DNA from: DUPQ01 sp964563155
GTDB taxonomy: Bacteria; Bacillota; Clostridia; DUPQ01
Reading direction: 5' to 3'
Assembly: GCA_964563155.1 (NCBI GenBank)
Contig: CAZLVL010000008.1
Coordinates: 1 to 64,000, forward strand
DNA length: 64,000 nt
Below are positions 1 through 7,471 of the stretch, piece by piece; the stretch's first letter is position 1; every line of letters starts with the position of its first letter. The notes beneath the pieces were generated by a model, which had not been told where the DNA came from, did no database searches, and saw nothing but the letters and a program-made list of their open reading frames with translations. Position numbers and translations under genes: made by a program.

Positions 1-91
1 GAGAGTAAGTTCCGTAAAAGTTTTATTATACTGGAATTTACTTTTGCAATTTACCCTCAACTTTCTTTATCTTGAATTATAGCAAATTCGA

Positions 92-120
92 TTGACAAAT
101 AACATTGTCTTTGCTAAAAT
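92..120 (+). promoter_or_regulatory. Promoter of the tRNA-Met gene
   Basis: A consensus -35 box TTGACA (92-97) and a near-consensus -10 box TAAAAT (115-120) are separated by exactly 17 bp. Transcription would start about 127, roughly 11 nt before the tRNA. The same TTGACA-17-TAAAAT arrangement precedes the second tRNA group at 4110. Confidence 0.8.
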
Positions 121-137
121 TACGCGTGCTAACACAT

Positions 138-214
138 GGCGAAGTAGCTCAGTTGGCTAGAGCAACCGGTTCATACCCGGTAGGTCGTTGGTTCGAATCT
201 GACCTTCGCTACCA
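138..214 (+). tRNA. tRNA-Met (CAU), elongator type
   Basis: This is a complete 77-nt cloverleaf with an encoded 3' CCA. The acceptor arm GGCGAAG pairs with CTTCGCT (one G-U pair), and the T arm carries GTTCGAAT. The anticodon stem ACCGG/CCGGT holds the loop TTCATAC, giving anticodon CAU. The three G-C pairs typical of initiator tRNA are missing from the anticodon stem, so this is an elongator tRNA-Met. A lysidine-modified tRNA-Ile(CAU) cannot be excluded from sequence alone. Confidence 0.93.
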
Positions 215-232
215 AAGTAAATATTTACTGAC

Positions 233-255
233 AAAAAACCCAGCAGGGTTTTTTT
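233..255 (+). terminator. Intrinsic terminator after tRNA-Met
   Basis: AAAAAACCC (233-241) pairs with GGGTTTTTT (246-254) around the loop AGCA and runs directly into a T tract. It closes the single-gene tRNA unit. Confidence 0.8.
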
Positions 256-434
256 GTTTTATCTTTATTCTTTTATCTTTTTTTTCTTTTTTTATTATTA
301 TTTCATCTTCTCTTTAAACTATAATTACTTGATCTTCAAGTTTCCCACCCCCCTTTATATGATTAAACATACATAAAGGAATACTCTTGTTATATAATAA
401 CCTATATACACCTAAATATTTGGGAGGCAAGGAT

Positions 435-1895
435 ATGACACACGAATTTTGGTTTATTGTAGGATCTCAACACCTGTATGGACCTGAAGTCTTAAAAGAG
501 GTAGAAAAGCATAGCATAACTATGGAAGAAGGCTTTAATGCTTCAAAAATCTTACCCTTTAAGCTGGTTTTTAAACAAGTTGTAACAGACCCATCACAAA
601 TTACAAATATTATGAAAAAAGCTAACTCTGATGACACTTGTGCAGGAGTTGTAACTTGGATGCACACTTTTTCCCCTTCTAAAATGTGGATTAGTGGCCT
701 AAATCTCTTGGATAAGCCCTATCTTCATCTAAATACTCAATTTAATAGAAACATTCCTTTTGAGTCCATAGATATGAATTTTATGAATACCAATCAATCT
801 GCCCATGGAGACAGAGAACATGGATTCATAACTGCTAGGCTTAGAATGAGAAGAAAAATAATATCAGGTTTTTGGCAAGATGACACCTTTATACAAAAGA
901 TAGCAGACTGGATGAGAAGTGCTATAGGAGCCTTGGCTGCAAAAGAAACCAACATTATGAGATTGGGAGACAATATGCGCTATGTAGCTGTAACCGAAGG
1001 TGATAAGGTAGAAGCAGAAAAAATCTTTGGTTGGGCTGTAAACGCCTACTCTGTTGGTGATTTTGCAAAAATGGTAAATGGAGTTAAAGAGAGTCAAATA
1101 AAGGATAAGATGGATGAGTATTTAGATAAATATCTTCTAGATACAGATAATATAGCCTCAGTTAAGTATCAAGCAGCCCTAGAAATTGCTCTGGAAGATT
1201 TACTTAAATCTGGTAACTTTAATGGCTATACCAACACCTTTGAGAATCTTTTTGGTCTTTTACAATTACCAGGCCTTGCAACTCAAAATCTAATGAGTAA
1301 AGGCTATGGTTTTGGTCCTGAAGGAGATTGGAAACAAGCAGCCCTTCAAGTTATGATGGGAAAAATGTCTAAAGGTTTAACTAAGGGCTATTCTTTTATA
1401 GAAGACTACACCTACCACCTAGAAGAAGGTAATGAAGCAGTACTAGGAGCCCACATGCTAGAGATTTCTCCTCTTATTGCACAAGATAAACCTAAAATCA
1501 GCGTTCATGAATTAGGTATTGGTGGGAAAAATCCTCCAGCTAGACTTGTATTTGAAGGAAAAGAAGGAGATGCCCTTTTAGTAACCATAGTGGATATGGG
1601 AGGTCGTTTTAGAATGATTAGTCATGATATAAAGGTGGTAAAACCCTTTGAACCCATGCCTAAACTTCCAGTTGCCAGAGTTATGTGGAGACCTATGCCA
1701 GATATGAATACAGGTAATGAAGCCTGGATTCGTTGTGGCGGAACCCATCATAGCATACTAACCTATGACCTAAAAGCCCAACACATGGCAGATCTAGCAG
1801 AGATTCTAGGAATTGAATTTATACATATAAGCAAAGATACTAAGATAGAAGATTTAAAACTTAAACTAGCCTTAGGTGATATTGTATACAAATAA
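435..1895 (+). CDS. araA: L-arabinose isomerase
   Basis: AraA interconverts L-arabinose and L-ribulose (EC 5.3.1.4) in the cytoplasm; these enzymes use Mn2+. I chose the ATG at 435, which follows GGGAGG by 7 nt and begins MTHEFWFIVGSQHLYG, the usual family N-terminus; a start 16 codons earlier has no SD. The product is 486 aa, close to the family's roughly 500. The conserved active-site residues are visible: Glu296 in GPEGDW, Glu323 in FIEDYT, His340 in GAHMLE, and the GTHHS motif with His439. It is followed 70 bp later by xylA on the same strand, probably co-transcribed. No araB, araD or AraR is in the window, so ribulose phosphorylation must be encoded elsewhere. Confidence 0.97.
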   Translation: MTHEFWFIVGSQHLYGPEVLKEVEKHSITMEEGFNASKILPFKLVFKQVVTDPSQITNIMKKANSDDTCAGVVTWMHTFSPSKMWISGLNLLDKPYLHLNTQFNRNIPFESIDMNFMNTNQSAHGDREHGFITARLRMRRKIISGFWQDDTFIQKIADWMRSAIGALAAKETNIMRLGDNMRYVAVTEGDKVEAEKIFGWAVNAYSVGDFAKMVNGVKESQIKDKMDEYLDKYLLDTDNIASVKYQAALEIALEDLLKSGNFNGYTNTFENLFGLLQLPGLATQNLMSKGYGFGPEGDWKQAALQVMMGKMSKGLTKGYSFIEDYTYHLEEGNEAVLGAHMLEISPLIAQDKPKISVHELGIGGKNPPARLVFEGKEGDALLVTIVDMGGRFRMISHDIKVVKPFEPMPKLPVARVMWRPMPDMNTGNEAWIRCGGTHHSILTYDLKAQHMADLAEILGIEFIHISKDTKIEDLKLKLALGDIVYK

Positions 1896-1965
1896 TTCAT
1901 AAAAAAAGAAGAGAAGAAGAAAAAAAGAAGATAAGATATAAAAGAGTAATACAAAGGAGTTGCAG

Positions 1966-3285
1966 ATGAAAGAAATATTTAGAGACATTCCAAAAATTAA
2001 ATACGAAGGACCTAAGAGTACAAATCCTCTAGCCTTTAAGTTTTATGATGAAAACAAGGTAATTATGGAAAAACCAATGAAAGAACACCTCCCTTTTGCC
2101 ATGGCTTGGTGGCATAACCTTTGTGCAACAGGTTCTGACATGTTTGGACCTGGCACAACAGACAAGTCCTTTGGAGCTAGCTTGGGAACAATGGAACATT
2201 CTAAAGCTAAGGTTGATGCAGGATTTGAATTTATGTCTAAACTAGGAATTGAATATTTTTGTTTTCATGATGTGGATTTAGTTTATGAAGCAGATGATAT
2301 AAATGAAACAAACAGAAGATTAGATGAAATATCCGATTACATTCTAGTAAAGATGCAAGAAACAGGTATTAAGTGTCTTTGGGGCACAGCTAATATGTTT
2401 AGCAATCCTCGCTTTATGAATGGGGCTGGTTCTAGCAATTCAGCAGATGTCTATGCTTTTGGGGCTGCTCAAATTAAAAAGGCCTTAGATTTAACTGTAA
2501 AACTAGGTGGAAAAGGATATGTGTTTTGGGGTGGTAGAGAAGGTTATGAAACCCTATTAAATACAGATATTAAATTTGAACAAGACAATATTGCAAGATT
2601 AATGAAAATGGCAGTTGACTATGGTAGAAAAATTGGGTTTGAAGGAGACTTCTATATTGAACCTAAGCCAAAGGAGCCCATGAAACATCAATATGACTTT
2701 GATGCAGCTACAGCTATTGGATTTTTACGTACCTATGGTCTAGATAAAGATTTCAAATTAAACATTGAAGCTAATCATGCAACTCTTGCAGGTCATACCT
2801 TCCAACACGATTTAAGAATAAGCGCCATAAACAATATGTTAGGAAGCATTGATGCTAACCAAGGAGACTACCTTCTTGGCTGGGATACAGACGAATTCCC
2901 TTTTGATGTTTATGAAACAACCCTTTGCATGTATGAAGTGCTAAAAGCTGGTGGCTTAAGTGGTGGCTTTAATTTTGATGCTAAAACAAGAAGACCTAGC
3001 TATACCCATGAGGATATGTTCTTAGCCTTTATACTAGGAATGGATGCTTTTGCTAAAGGATTAATAACTGCAGCTAAAATAATTGAAGATGGAAGAATAG
3101 ATGCTTTTATAGAAGAAAAATACTCTTCCTACAAAAGTGGTATAGGCAAGAAGATTATTGATAACAATACAAACTTAGAAGAGCTATCAGACTACGCCCT
3201 AAAAATGAAAAAGCCTGAGCTACCAGGTTCTGGTAGACAAGAATATCTACAAGCTATTGTTAATTCATTACTTCTGTCTGAGTAA
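1966..3285 (+). CDS. xylA: Xylose isomerase
   Basis: XylA interconverts D-xylose and D-xylulose (EC 5.3.1.5), and glucose/fructose as a side activity, with two divalent metals. The ATG at 1966 lies 6 nt after AAAGGAG; an in-frame TTG at 1960 directly abuts the SD and is unlikely. The 439-aa length fits the long (class II) xylose isomerases. The catalytic His-Asp pair is seen in FHDVD (His101, Asp104). Metal-binding stretches follow as EPKPKEP, NIEANHATLAGH, LGSIDANQGD and WDTDEFP. The gene sits just behind araA and ends 40 bp before a terminator, so the two pentose isomerases probably form one unit. No xylulokinase or transporter is adjacent. Confidence 0.97.
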   Translation: MKEIFRDIPKIKYEGPKSTNPLAFKFYDENKVIMEKPMKEHLPFAMAWWHNLCATGSDMFGPGTTDKSFGASLGTMEHSKAKVDAGFEFMSKLGIEYFCFHDVDLVYEADDINETNRRLDEISDYILVKMQETGIKCLWGTANMFSNPRFMNGAGSSNSADVYAFGAAQIKKALDLTVKLGGKGYVFWGGREGYETLLNTDIKFEQDNIARLMKMAVDYGRKIGFEGDFYIEPKPKEPMKHQYDFDAATAIGFLRTYGLDKDFKLNIEANHATLAGHTFQHDLRISAINNMLGSIDANQGDYLLGWDTDEFPFDVYETTLCMYEVLKAGGLSGGFNFDAKTRRPSYTHEDMFLAFILGMDAFAKGLITAAKIIEDGRIDAFIEEKYSSYKSGIGKKIIDNNTNLEELSDYALKMKKPELPGSGRQEYLQAIVNSLLLSE

Positions 3286-3327
3286 GGAAAATACAGATAT
3301 CAAACAAACAAGTGGTATATACGAAGG

Positions 3328-3351
3328 AAAAGCTCTTAGGGGCTTTTTCTT
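3328..3351 (+). terminator. Intrinsic terminator of araA-xylA
   Basis: AAAAGCTC (3328-3335) pairs with GGGCTTTT (3340-3347), with one G-U pair and a TTAG loop, followed by further T residues. It lies 42 bp after the xylA stop codon. Confidence 0.75.
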
Positions 3352-3440
3352 TATATATCTTTATAGAAAGAAAAGAAAAACCAATATCTTGTATACCAAA
3401 TCTCTTTTTATTGTATAATGGCCAAAGGAGGCTATGGTAT

Positions 3441-4091
3441 ATGTTTTTTGTATTTGAAAAAGATCAACTTAATATAGATAAGAATAAGATAATGGAAAAG
3501 CTTAGAATAAGCGAAGATGATTTAGATGAATTTAATGAAATATATGATGAATGTTTAAATGTTGCTAGACCTAAGTTCTTATTCGAAAAAAAAGAAATAA
3601 CCTGTATGGGTGATGACTATGTATTAGTAGAAGATATCCCAATTAAAAGTAAAATTGCAGTAAAAAATATGCAAAATACTGGATATGCTTATCCTTATGT
3701 GGTTACCTGTGGTAAAGAAATCTATGACTATTCTAAAAGCATAGATGATTTCTTCATAAACTACTGGATTGATGCCATAATGGAAGAACTGCTATATATG
3801 GCTATGAAAAAAATGAATGAAGCTTTTAAAGAAGAATTTTCCTTTAAAAAGACTGCCAGTGTTAACCCTGGTTCTACAGCAGATTGGAATATCTCAGGAC
3901 AAAGAGAACTCTTTTCTATGCTAAAAGATAAAATTGAAGACACAGGTATAACCTTAACAGATAGCTTTTTAATGTTACCTAACAAGTCTGGTTCTGGAGT
4001 TGTCTATGAGACAAAAGAAGATTATATGAATTGCCAAGATTGCAAGAGAGAAAAATGTCCAAATAGGAAAAAGGAATTTTCAGGAAAATGA
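3441..4091 (+). CDS. Stand-alone B12-dependent methionine synthase activation-domain protein
   Basis: This 216-aa protein resembles the C-terminal reactivation domain of MetH, which binds S-adenosylmethionine and helps methylate oxidised cobalamin. The family's SAM-binding signature is seen around residues 139-154 as SVNPGSTADWNISGQ. A C-terminal C-x2-C-x4-C cluster (Cys198, Cys201, Cys206, then NRK) follows; similar Cys tails occur in clostridial stand-alone members. Residues 1-137 form an alpha/beta lead-in with no MetH cobalamin domain. The ATG at 3441 follows AAAGGAGG; the open frame continues upstream through the xylA terminator and is not used. It probably reactivates a corrinoid protein or a split MetH encoded elsewhere. 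The substrate is inferred. Confidence 0.75.
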   Translation: MFFVFEKDQLNIDKNKIMEKLRISEDDLDEFNEIYDECLNVARPKFLFEKKEITCMGDDYVLVEDIPIKSKIAVKNMQNTGYAYPYVVTCGKEIYDYSKSIDDFFINYWIDAIMEELLYMAMKKMNEAFKEEFSFKKTASVNPGSTADWNISGQRELFSMLKDKIEDTGITLTDSFLMLPNKSGSGVVYETKEDYMNCQDCKREKCPNRKKEFSGK

Positions 4092-4109
4092 AAAAAGTTT
4101 AAAAAGTGC

Positions 4110-4138
4110 TTGACAGAAAATATAACCTATTGTAAAAT
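4110..4138 (+). promoter_or_regulatory. Promoter of the tRNA Glu-Asp-Tyr array
   Basis: TTGACA (4110-4115) and TAAAAT (4133-4138) are spaced by exactly 17 bp, 17 bp ahead of the first tRNA. The box sequences and spacing match the tRNA-Met promoter at 92. Confidence 0.8.
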
Positions 4139-4154
4139 TCACTTTGCTGTTTAT

Positions 4155-4229
4155 GGCCCTTTGGTCAAGTGGTTAAGACACCGCCCTTTCACGGCGGTAA
4201 CAGGGGTTCGAGTCCCCTAAGGGTCACCA
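4155..4229 (+). tRNA. tRNA-Glu (UUC)
   Basis: 75 nt with encoded CCA. The acceptor GGCCCTT pairs with AAGGGTC. The anticodon stem CCGCC/GGCGG encloses CTTTCAC, anticodon UUC. The T arm AGGGG-TTCGAGT-CCCCT is intact. First gene of a three-tRNA transcript. Confidence 0.95.
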
Positions 4230-4233
4230 AATT

Positions 4234-4310
4234 GGCCTGGTAGTTCAGTTGGTTAGAATGCCAGCCTGTCACGCTGGAGGTCGTGGGTTCGAGTCCCATC
4301 CAGGTCGCCA
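4234..4310 (+). tRNA. tRNA-Asp (GUC)
   Basis: 77 nt with encoded CCA, starting 4 nt after tRNA-Glu. The acceptor GGCCTGG pairs with CCAGGTC, with the discriminator G typical of tRNA-Asp. The anticodon stem CCAGC/GCTGG encloses CTGTCAC, anticodon GUC. Confidence 0.95.
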
Positions 4311-4324
4311 GTTTAACTGCATGA

Positions 4325-4409
4325 GGAGAGATACCCAAGAGGCTAAAGGGGGCAGACTGTAAATCTGTTATCTACGATTTCGATGGTTCGAATCCGTCTC
4401 TCTCCACCA
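4325..4409 (+). tRNA. tRNA-Tyr (GUA)
   Basis: 85 nt class II tRNA with a long variable arm and encoded CCA. The acceptor GGAGAGA pairs with TCTCTCC. The anticodon stem CAGA/TCTG encloses CTGTAAA, anticodon GUA. Last gene of the array. Confidence 0.95.
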
Positions 4410-4433
4410 GTTAAACGCAGGTAACTGCAAAAG

Positions 4434-4459
4434 AAAAAGCTCTTGAGGCTTTTTTTTTA
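4434..4459 (+). terminator. Intrinsic terminator of the tRNA array
   Basis: AAAAAGCT pairs with GGCTTTTT around a short loop and enters a run of nine T residues, 25 bp after tRNA-Tyr. It separates the array from the convergent ABC operon. Confidence 0.8.
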
Positions 4460-4518
4460 TACTTTTCTTTTTTCTGTTGGCAAATGGTTTTCTTGCAGAT
4501 TAAGTAGTCGTTTACAAA

Positions 4519-5286
4519 TTATCGTATCTCTTTTTTCCTAAATATAAGTATTGAACTTATCAAGAAAATAATAATAAAAGTTAAAGTAATTGGAATAATA
4601 AATTTAAAATATGATGGGTTTACAAAGTCTTGAAGCAATTCTAAATTTTTAGTTGAAAGAGTTAAGGGATTATACTTTTGTATACTTGGAATAATGTTTA
4701 GCAGCATTGAAATAACAATTGAACCAACAAGAATAATCAAACTTATATAGCTTTGGGTAGTTAAAGTTGATGCAAAAACCAGTAAAGAAAGTAAGAAAAC
4801 ACCAAAAAGCCAAAGGCAAAAAATTGAAAAGACTAAATAAGACACTTTGTCATTAGGAAACAAATATACTGTATAGCCCCATGTTATAAATGATGAGGAT
4901 AAAATTGATAAAAACCATATTATTACCATATTAGTGAACTTAGAAAGAATTACCGCTTTTCGAGATAAACCCTTAGTTAACATATTAACCAATGTTTTCT
5001 TGGCCAATTCCCCACTTACAACGCTACTATACATGAGTATAAAAACTATTAGTCCCATTTGGCTTACATTTTTAAAAAATTGAGCCCAAGAGTCCAAGGC
5101 TCTTGGTTCTGGAATAAGAACTGATTCAGCATAAGGTATAAAAGTTTTAAAAAGAGCAGGTATTAATTTTGCTGTCAATGGGCTCATAATGCCAAACATA
5201 GCAAAGACTACAAGAAGAATTATAAACTTATATGTCCTAATACTCTCGAGTAATTCTTTTTTCAAAAATGCAAAATAATGAATCAC
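4519..5286 (-). CDS. ABC-2 type transporter permease
   Basis: This 255-aa protein has about six hydrophobic segments and a soluble N-terminal stretch, MIHYFAFLKKELLESIR, as in ABC-2 permeases. One long extracytoplasmic loop follows TM1 (residues about 40-75). The start codon is GTG at 5286, 7 nt after GGAGG and overlapping the ATPase stop as GTGA, so translation is coupled. It is the last gene of a three-gene operon (PLDc_N-like protein, ATPase, permease) resembling Bacillus yxlE-yxlF-yxlG by domain order. The cargo is unknown; export of a peptide or toxic compound is typical of the family. Confidence 0.85.
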   Translation of the reverse strand: MIHYFAFLKKELLESIRTYKFIILLVVFAMFGIMSPLTAKLIPALFKTFIPYAESVLIPEPRALDSWAQFFKNVSQMGLIVFILMYSSVVSGELAKKTLVNMLTKGLSRKAVILSKFTNMVIIWFLSILSSSFITWGYTVYLFPNDKVSYLVFSIFCLWLFGVFLLSLLVFASTLTTQSYISLIILVGSIVISMLLNIIPSIQKYNPLTLSTKNLELLQDFVNPSYFKFIIPITLTFIIIFLISSILIFRKKEIR

Positions 5287-6200
5287 TTAACTACCTCCTC
5301 AAATAGGTTTTCTAAAGAAGGTTCAATCTTTTCAAACTTTAAAGGTGTTATTTTCTTTTGAGAAAGTAAATGAAGCAAAAGATGCTTTTCTTCTTCAAAA
5401 TTATTCATAAAAACCTTTATAGTATTCAAATCTTTCATTACTTCTAATTTATGAATCTTAATCTCTTCTTCAAGACAAAAAGTATCCATATCATGTGAAT
5501 TCTCAAATTCAACATAATATCCATCGACACTGTATTTTCTCATAATATTAGCAAGCTTACCTTGCAATACAAGATTACCATTATGCAAAATTGCTAAGTG
5601 GTCACAAACTTTTTCCACATCAGATAAAATATGGGTAGAAAAGACCACAGTAGTTCTGCTCTTTACGGCATGTAGTATATCTAAGATTTGCTTTCTACCA
5701 ATAGGATCAAGTGCAGATGTTGGTTCATCACAAAGTAGTAATTTAGGGTCATTGAGCAAGGCTTGCGCTATACCAAGCCTTTGTTTCATTCCTCGTGAAA
5801 AAGTCTTTATCCTTCTGTTTTCCTTACTCAAACCTACAAGTTCAAGCAAGTCATTTCCCTTTTTGATAGCATCATGCTTATTCATTCCACTTACTTCACC
5901 ACATAAATTCAAGTATTCAGCTGCTTTCATATAGCTATAAAATTCAGGAACATCTGGTAAATAACCTATATCTTGGTTTGTTTTTGTTTCTCCATAGTTC
6001 ACTTTCTTGCCTAATACAGAAACACTACCACTATCTGCTTTTAACAAACCAAGAATAATCCTCATTGTAGTAGTTTTACCTGCTCCATTTTGACCAACAA
6101 ATCCAAAAACAGAGTGCTCAGGAACATTCATATCCAAATTAGATAATACGCTTTTAGACCCAAAACTCTTATTTAGTTTTTCAACTTGTAAAATACTCAT
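5283..6200 (-). CDS. ABC transporter ATP-binding protein
   Basis: 305 aa. An N-terminal ABC ATPase domain covers residues about 4-215: Walker A GQNGAGKTT (36-44), the signature FSRGMKQRLG, and Walker B LLLCDEPTSALDP, with a switch His in VFSTHILSD. The roughly 90-residue C-terminal extension is seen in many ATPases of ABC-2 exporters. The start ATG overlaps the preceding stop codon (ATGA), and the gene overlaps the permease by 4 bp, so the three proteins should be made together. It powers the permease encoded at 4519. Confidence 0.93.
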   Translation of the reverse strand: MSILQVEKLNKSFGSKSVLSNLDMNVPEHSVFGFVGQNGAGKTTTMRIILGLLKADSGSVSVLGKKVNYGETKTNQDIGYLPDVPEFYSYMKAAEYLNLCGEVSGMNKHDAIKKGNDLLELVGLSKENRRIKTFSRGMKQRLGIAQALLNDPKLLLCDEPTSALDPIGRKQILDILHAVKSRTTVVFSTHILSDVEKVCDHLAILHNGNLVLQGKLANIMRKYSVDGYYVEFENSHDMDTFCLEEEIKIHKLEVMKDLNTIKVFMNNFEEEKHLLLHLLSQKKITPLKFEKIEPSLENLFEEVVK

Positions 6201-6409
6201 TTTTCATTGCCTCTTCCTAAAGAGAAATATATGATAGGCCCAATAATCTGAATGAACAAGACAATAAAAATCCACATTGTTTTATTACCAAAACTATAGG
6301 TAGGATTTCTAAGCACGTGAATAAGTCCACTTATGGAAAGAGCAAATTGCAGAATAATTAAAGGTATCAAAAAGGGCAGATACTCCAAAAGCATTTCCAA
6401 CTTCTCCAT
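6197..6409 (-). CDS. Small PLDc_N-type membrane protein
   Basis: This 70-aa protein has two hydrophobic helices (about residues 8-32 and 42-62) and ends SLGRGNEK. The spacing and the motif of Pro after Asn in HVLRNPTYSFGNK, together with the second-helix sequence QIIGPIIYFSLGR, match the phospholipase D N-terminal (PLDc_N) membrane module that also occurs alone, as in Bacillus YxlE. It has a strong AAAGGAGG SD and is first in the operon. In Bacillus such proteins act with sigma-Y regulators; no sigma factor is present here, so its role with the exporter is unknown. Confidence 0.75.
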   Translation of the reverse strand: MEKLEMLLEYLPFLIPLIILQFALSISGLIHVLRNPTYSFGNKTMWIFIVLFIQIIGPIIYFSLGRGNEK

Positions 6410-6430
6410 TTTGTTCCTCCTTTTTTTGAT

Positions 6431-6459
6431 ATTTTAATTTTCAATATTTTAATAGGCAA
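6431..6459 (-). promoter_or_regulatory. Candidate promoter of the ABC export operon
   Basis: On the minus strand TTGCCT (6459-6454) and TAAAAT (6436-6431) are spaced by 17 bp, about 22 bp upstream of the first start codon. The region is very AT-rich, so chance matches are possible. Confidence 0.4.
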
Positions 6460-6594
6460 CTTATTATTATAATAACATAAGATAACTTGTAAATGTTTAA
6501 ATGAACCTGTATTACTTCCTTGTACTAAACTCTCTGGGTTGAAGCAAGCTCCTAATAACTTTAAAAATTTTACACTATCGAATCACTTATCAAG

Positions 6595-6623
6595 TTGACA
6601 AGACCTTTTTACAAGACTATACT
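6595..6623 (+). promoter_or_regulatory. Promoter of the DUF4234 gene
   Basis: Consensus TTGACA (6595-6600) and TATACT (6618-6623) with 17-bp spacing give a start near 6630 and a leader of about 40 nt ahead of the AGGAGG SD. Confidence 0.75.
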
Positions 6624-6669
6624 TTTTACATAGCATACAAAAATAAATATCACTTTAGGAGGATTTTAA

Positions 6670-7074
6670 ATGAATACACCACTTAAAACTAAGAAAAGTT
6701 TACTAAAATTTATTCTTTTATCTCTTATTACTTTTGGAATTTACTCACTGGTATATTTTTACACTGTTGGTAGAGACTTAAATACTATTAATAGCAGATA
6801 TGATTCTAAAAAGACCATGAACTTCATTTTATTAATACTTGTCTCCCCCTTTGCCTTAGGTATACCTGCCATTGTTTGGATGCACAGAATTAGTAATAGG
6901 GCTGGTTGGGCTTTAACTCATAGAAGCATAGCCTACAATTTTTCAGCTACTGATTTTTGGCTGTGGAGTGTTTTAGGATCACTTATTTTTGTTGGACCTT
7001 TTGTATACATCCACAAACTTTCAAAAGCAATGAATATGATTTGCAACGATTACAACCTTAGAGGTTTTCAATAA
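6670..7074 (+). CDS. DUF4234 membrane protein
   Basis: This 134-aa protein has three to four hydrophobic segments (about residues 12-30, 46-66 and 95-115). The N-terminal KSLLKFILLSLITFGIYSL and the following RDLNTINSRYD are the hallmark of DUF4234 proteins, small membrane proteins of unknown function common in Firmicutes. AGGAGG lies 7 nt before the ATG and a good promoter lies upstream, so it is a single-gene unit. It is divergent from the ABC operon; no functional link is visible. Confidence 0.8.
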   Translation: MNTPLKTKKSLLKFILLSLITFGIYSLVYFYTVGRDLNTINSRYDSKKTMNFILLILVSPFALGIPAIVWMHRISNRAGWALTHRSIAYNFSATDFWLWSVLGSLIFVGPFVYIHKLSKAMNMICNDYNLRGFQ

Positions 7075-7147
7075 ATAGTTATTAATGAGAATAACTTAAG
7101 GATAAAAGTCTAAAAGAAATTTAAAAATCTAGAAAAACAATAAAATT

Positions 7148-7190
7148 TTACGCAAAAATAAAGGGAGTGATTAACCCCCTTTTTGCGTAA
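7148..7190. repeat. Perfect 11-bp inverted repeat, possible terminator
   Basis: TTACGCAAAAA (7148-7158) and TTTTTGCGTAA (7180-7190) are exact inverted arms, with an inner GGG/CCC pairing (7163-7165 with 7177-7179). It lies 73 bp after the DUF4234 stop. The arm contains a T run, but no U tract follows the stem, so its terminator role is uncertain. Confidence 0.6.
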
Positions 7191-7409
7191 CAACGCATTA
7201 ACCGGTTTTTATGTAGTTTCAAAAGCCTAAACAGTAAACTTTCTTTTCTACTTCTGTTTTCACAAAGCATATCAATAAAAATCTTGTATGCCTTAGGACC
7301 TAAACTTAAGTCCTATATAAAGTATAACATATTTTTAACAATAATCAGTTGCATTTGCAACATTGTTTAATCTTTATTCAAAAAAACTCAAGCATTGAAG
7401 GCCCAGATA
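7191..7409. other. Intergenic stretch without a recognisable gene
   Basis: This stretch upstream of the purine permease is AT-rich. It holds a short inverted repeat, TAGGAC/GTCCTA, around 7294-7315. I looked for a purine riboswitch and found no aptamer-like sequence; the permease promoter lies downstream of it. Confidence 0.5.
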
Positions 7410-7437
7410 TTGACAAGTAAATCCTACAGTTTATACT
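7410..7437 (+). promoter_or_regulatory. Promoter of the purine permease gene
   Basis: TTGACA (7410-7415) and TATACT (7432-7437) are spaced by 16 bp. Transcription would begin near 7444, leaving only about 28 nt of leader, too short for a riboswitch. Confidence 0.65.
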
Positions 7438-7471
7438 TTATTTATATTCTAATTCATAAGGGGGATTAATA

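Noticed and set aside
105..317. Open reading frame of 70 codons across tRNA-Met
   Set aside because: It runs through the tRNA gene and the terminator and has no SD; the tRNA explains the sequence.
7148..7270. Minus-strand ORF of 40 codons in the gap before the purine permease
   Set aside because: It has no SD, lies inside the inverted repeat at one end, and resembles no family.
7191..7471. Purine riboswitch ahead of the NCS2 permease
   Set aside because: Expected from the family, but no aptamer-like loops are seen, and the promoter leaves only about 28 nt of leader.
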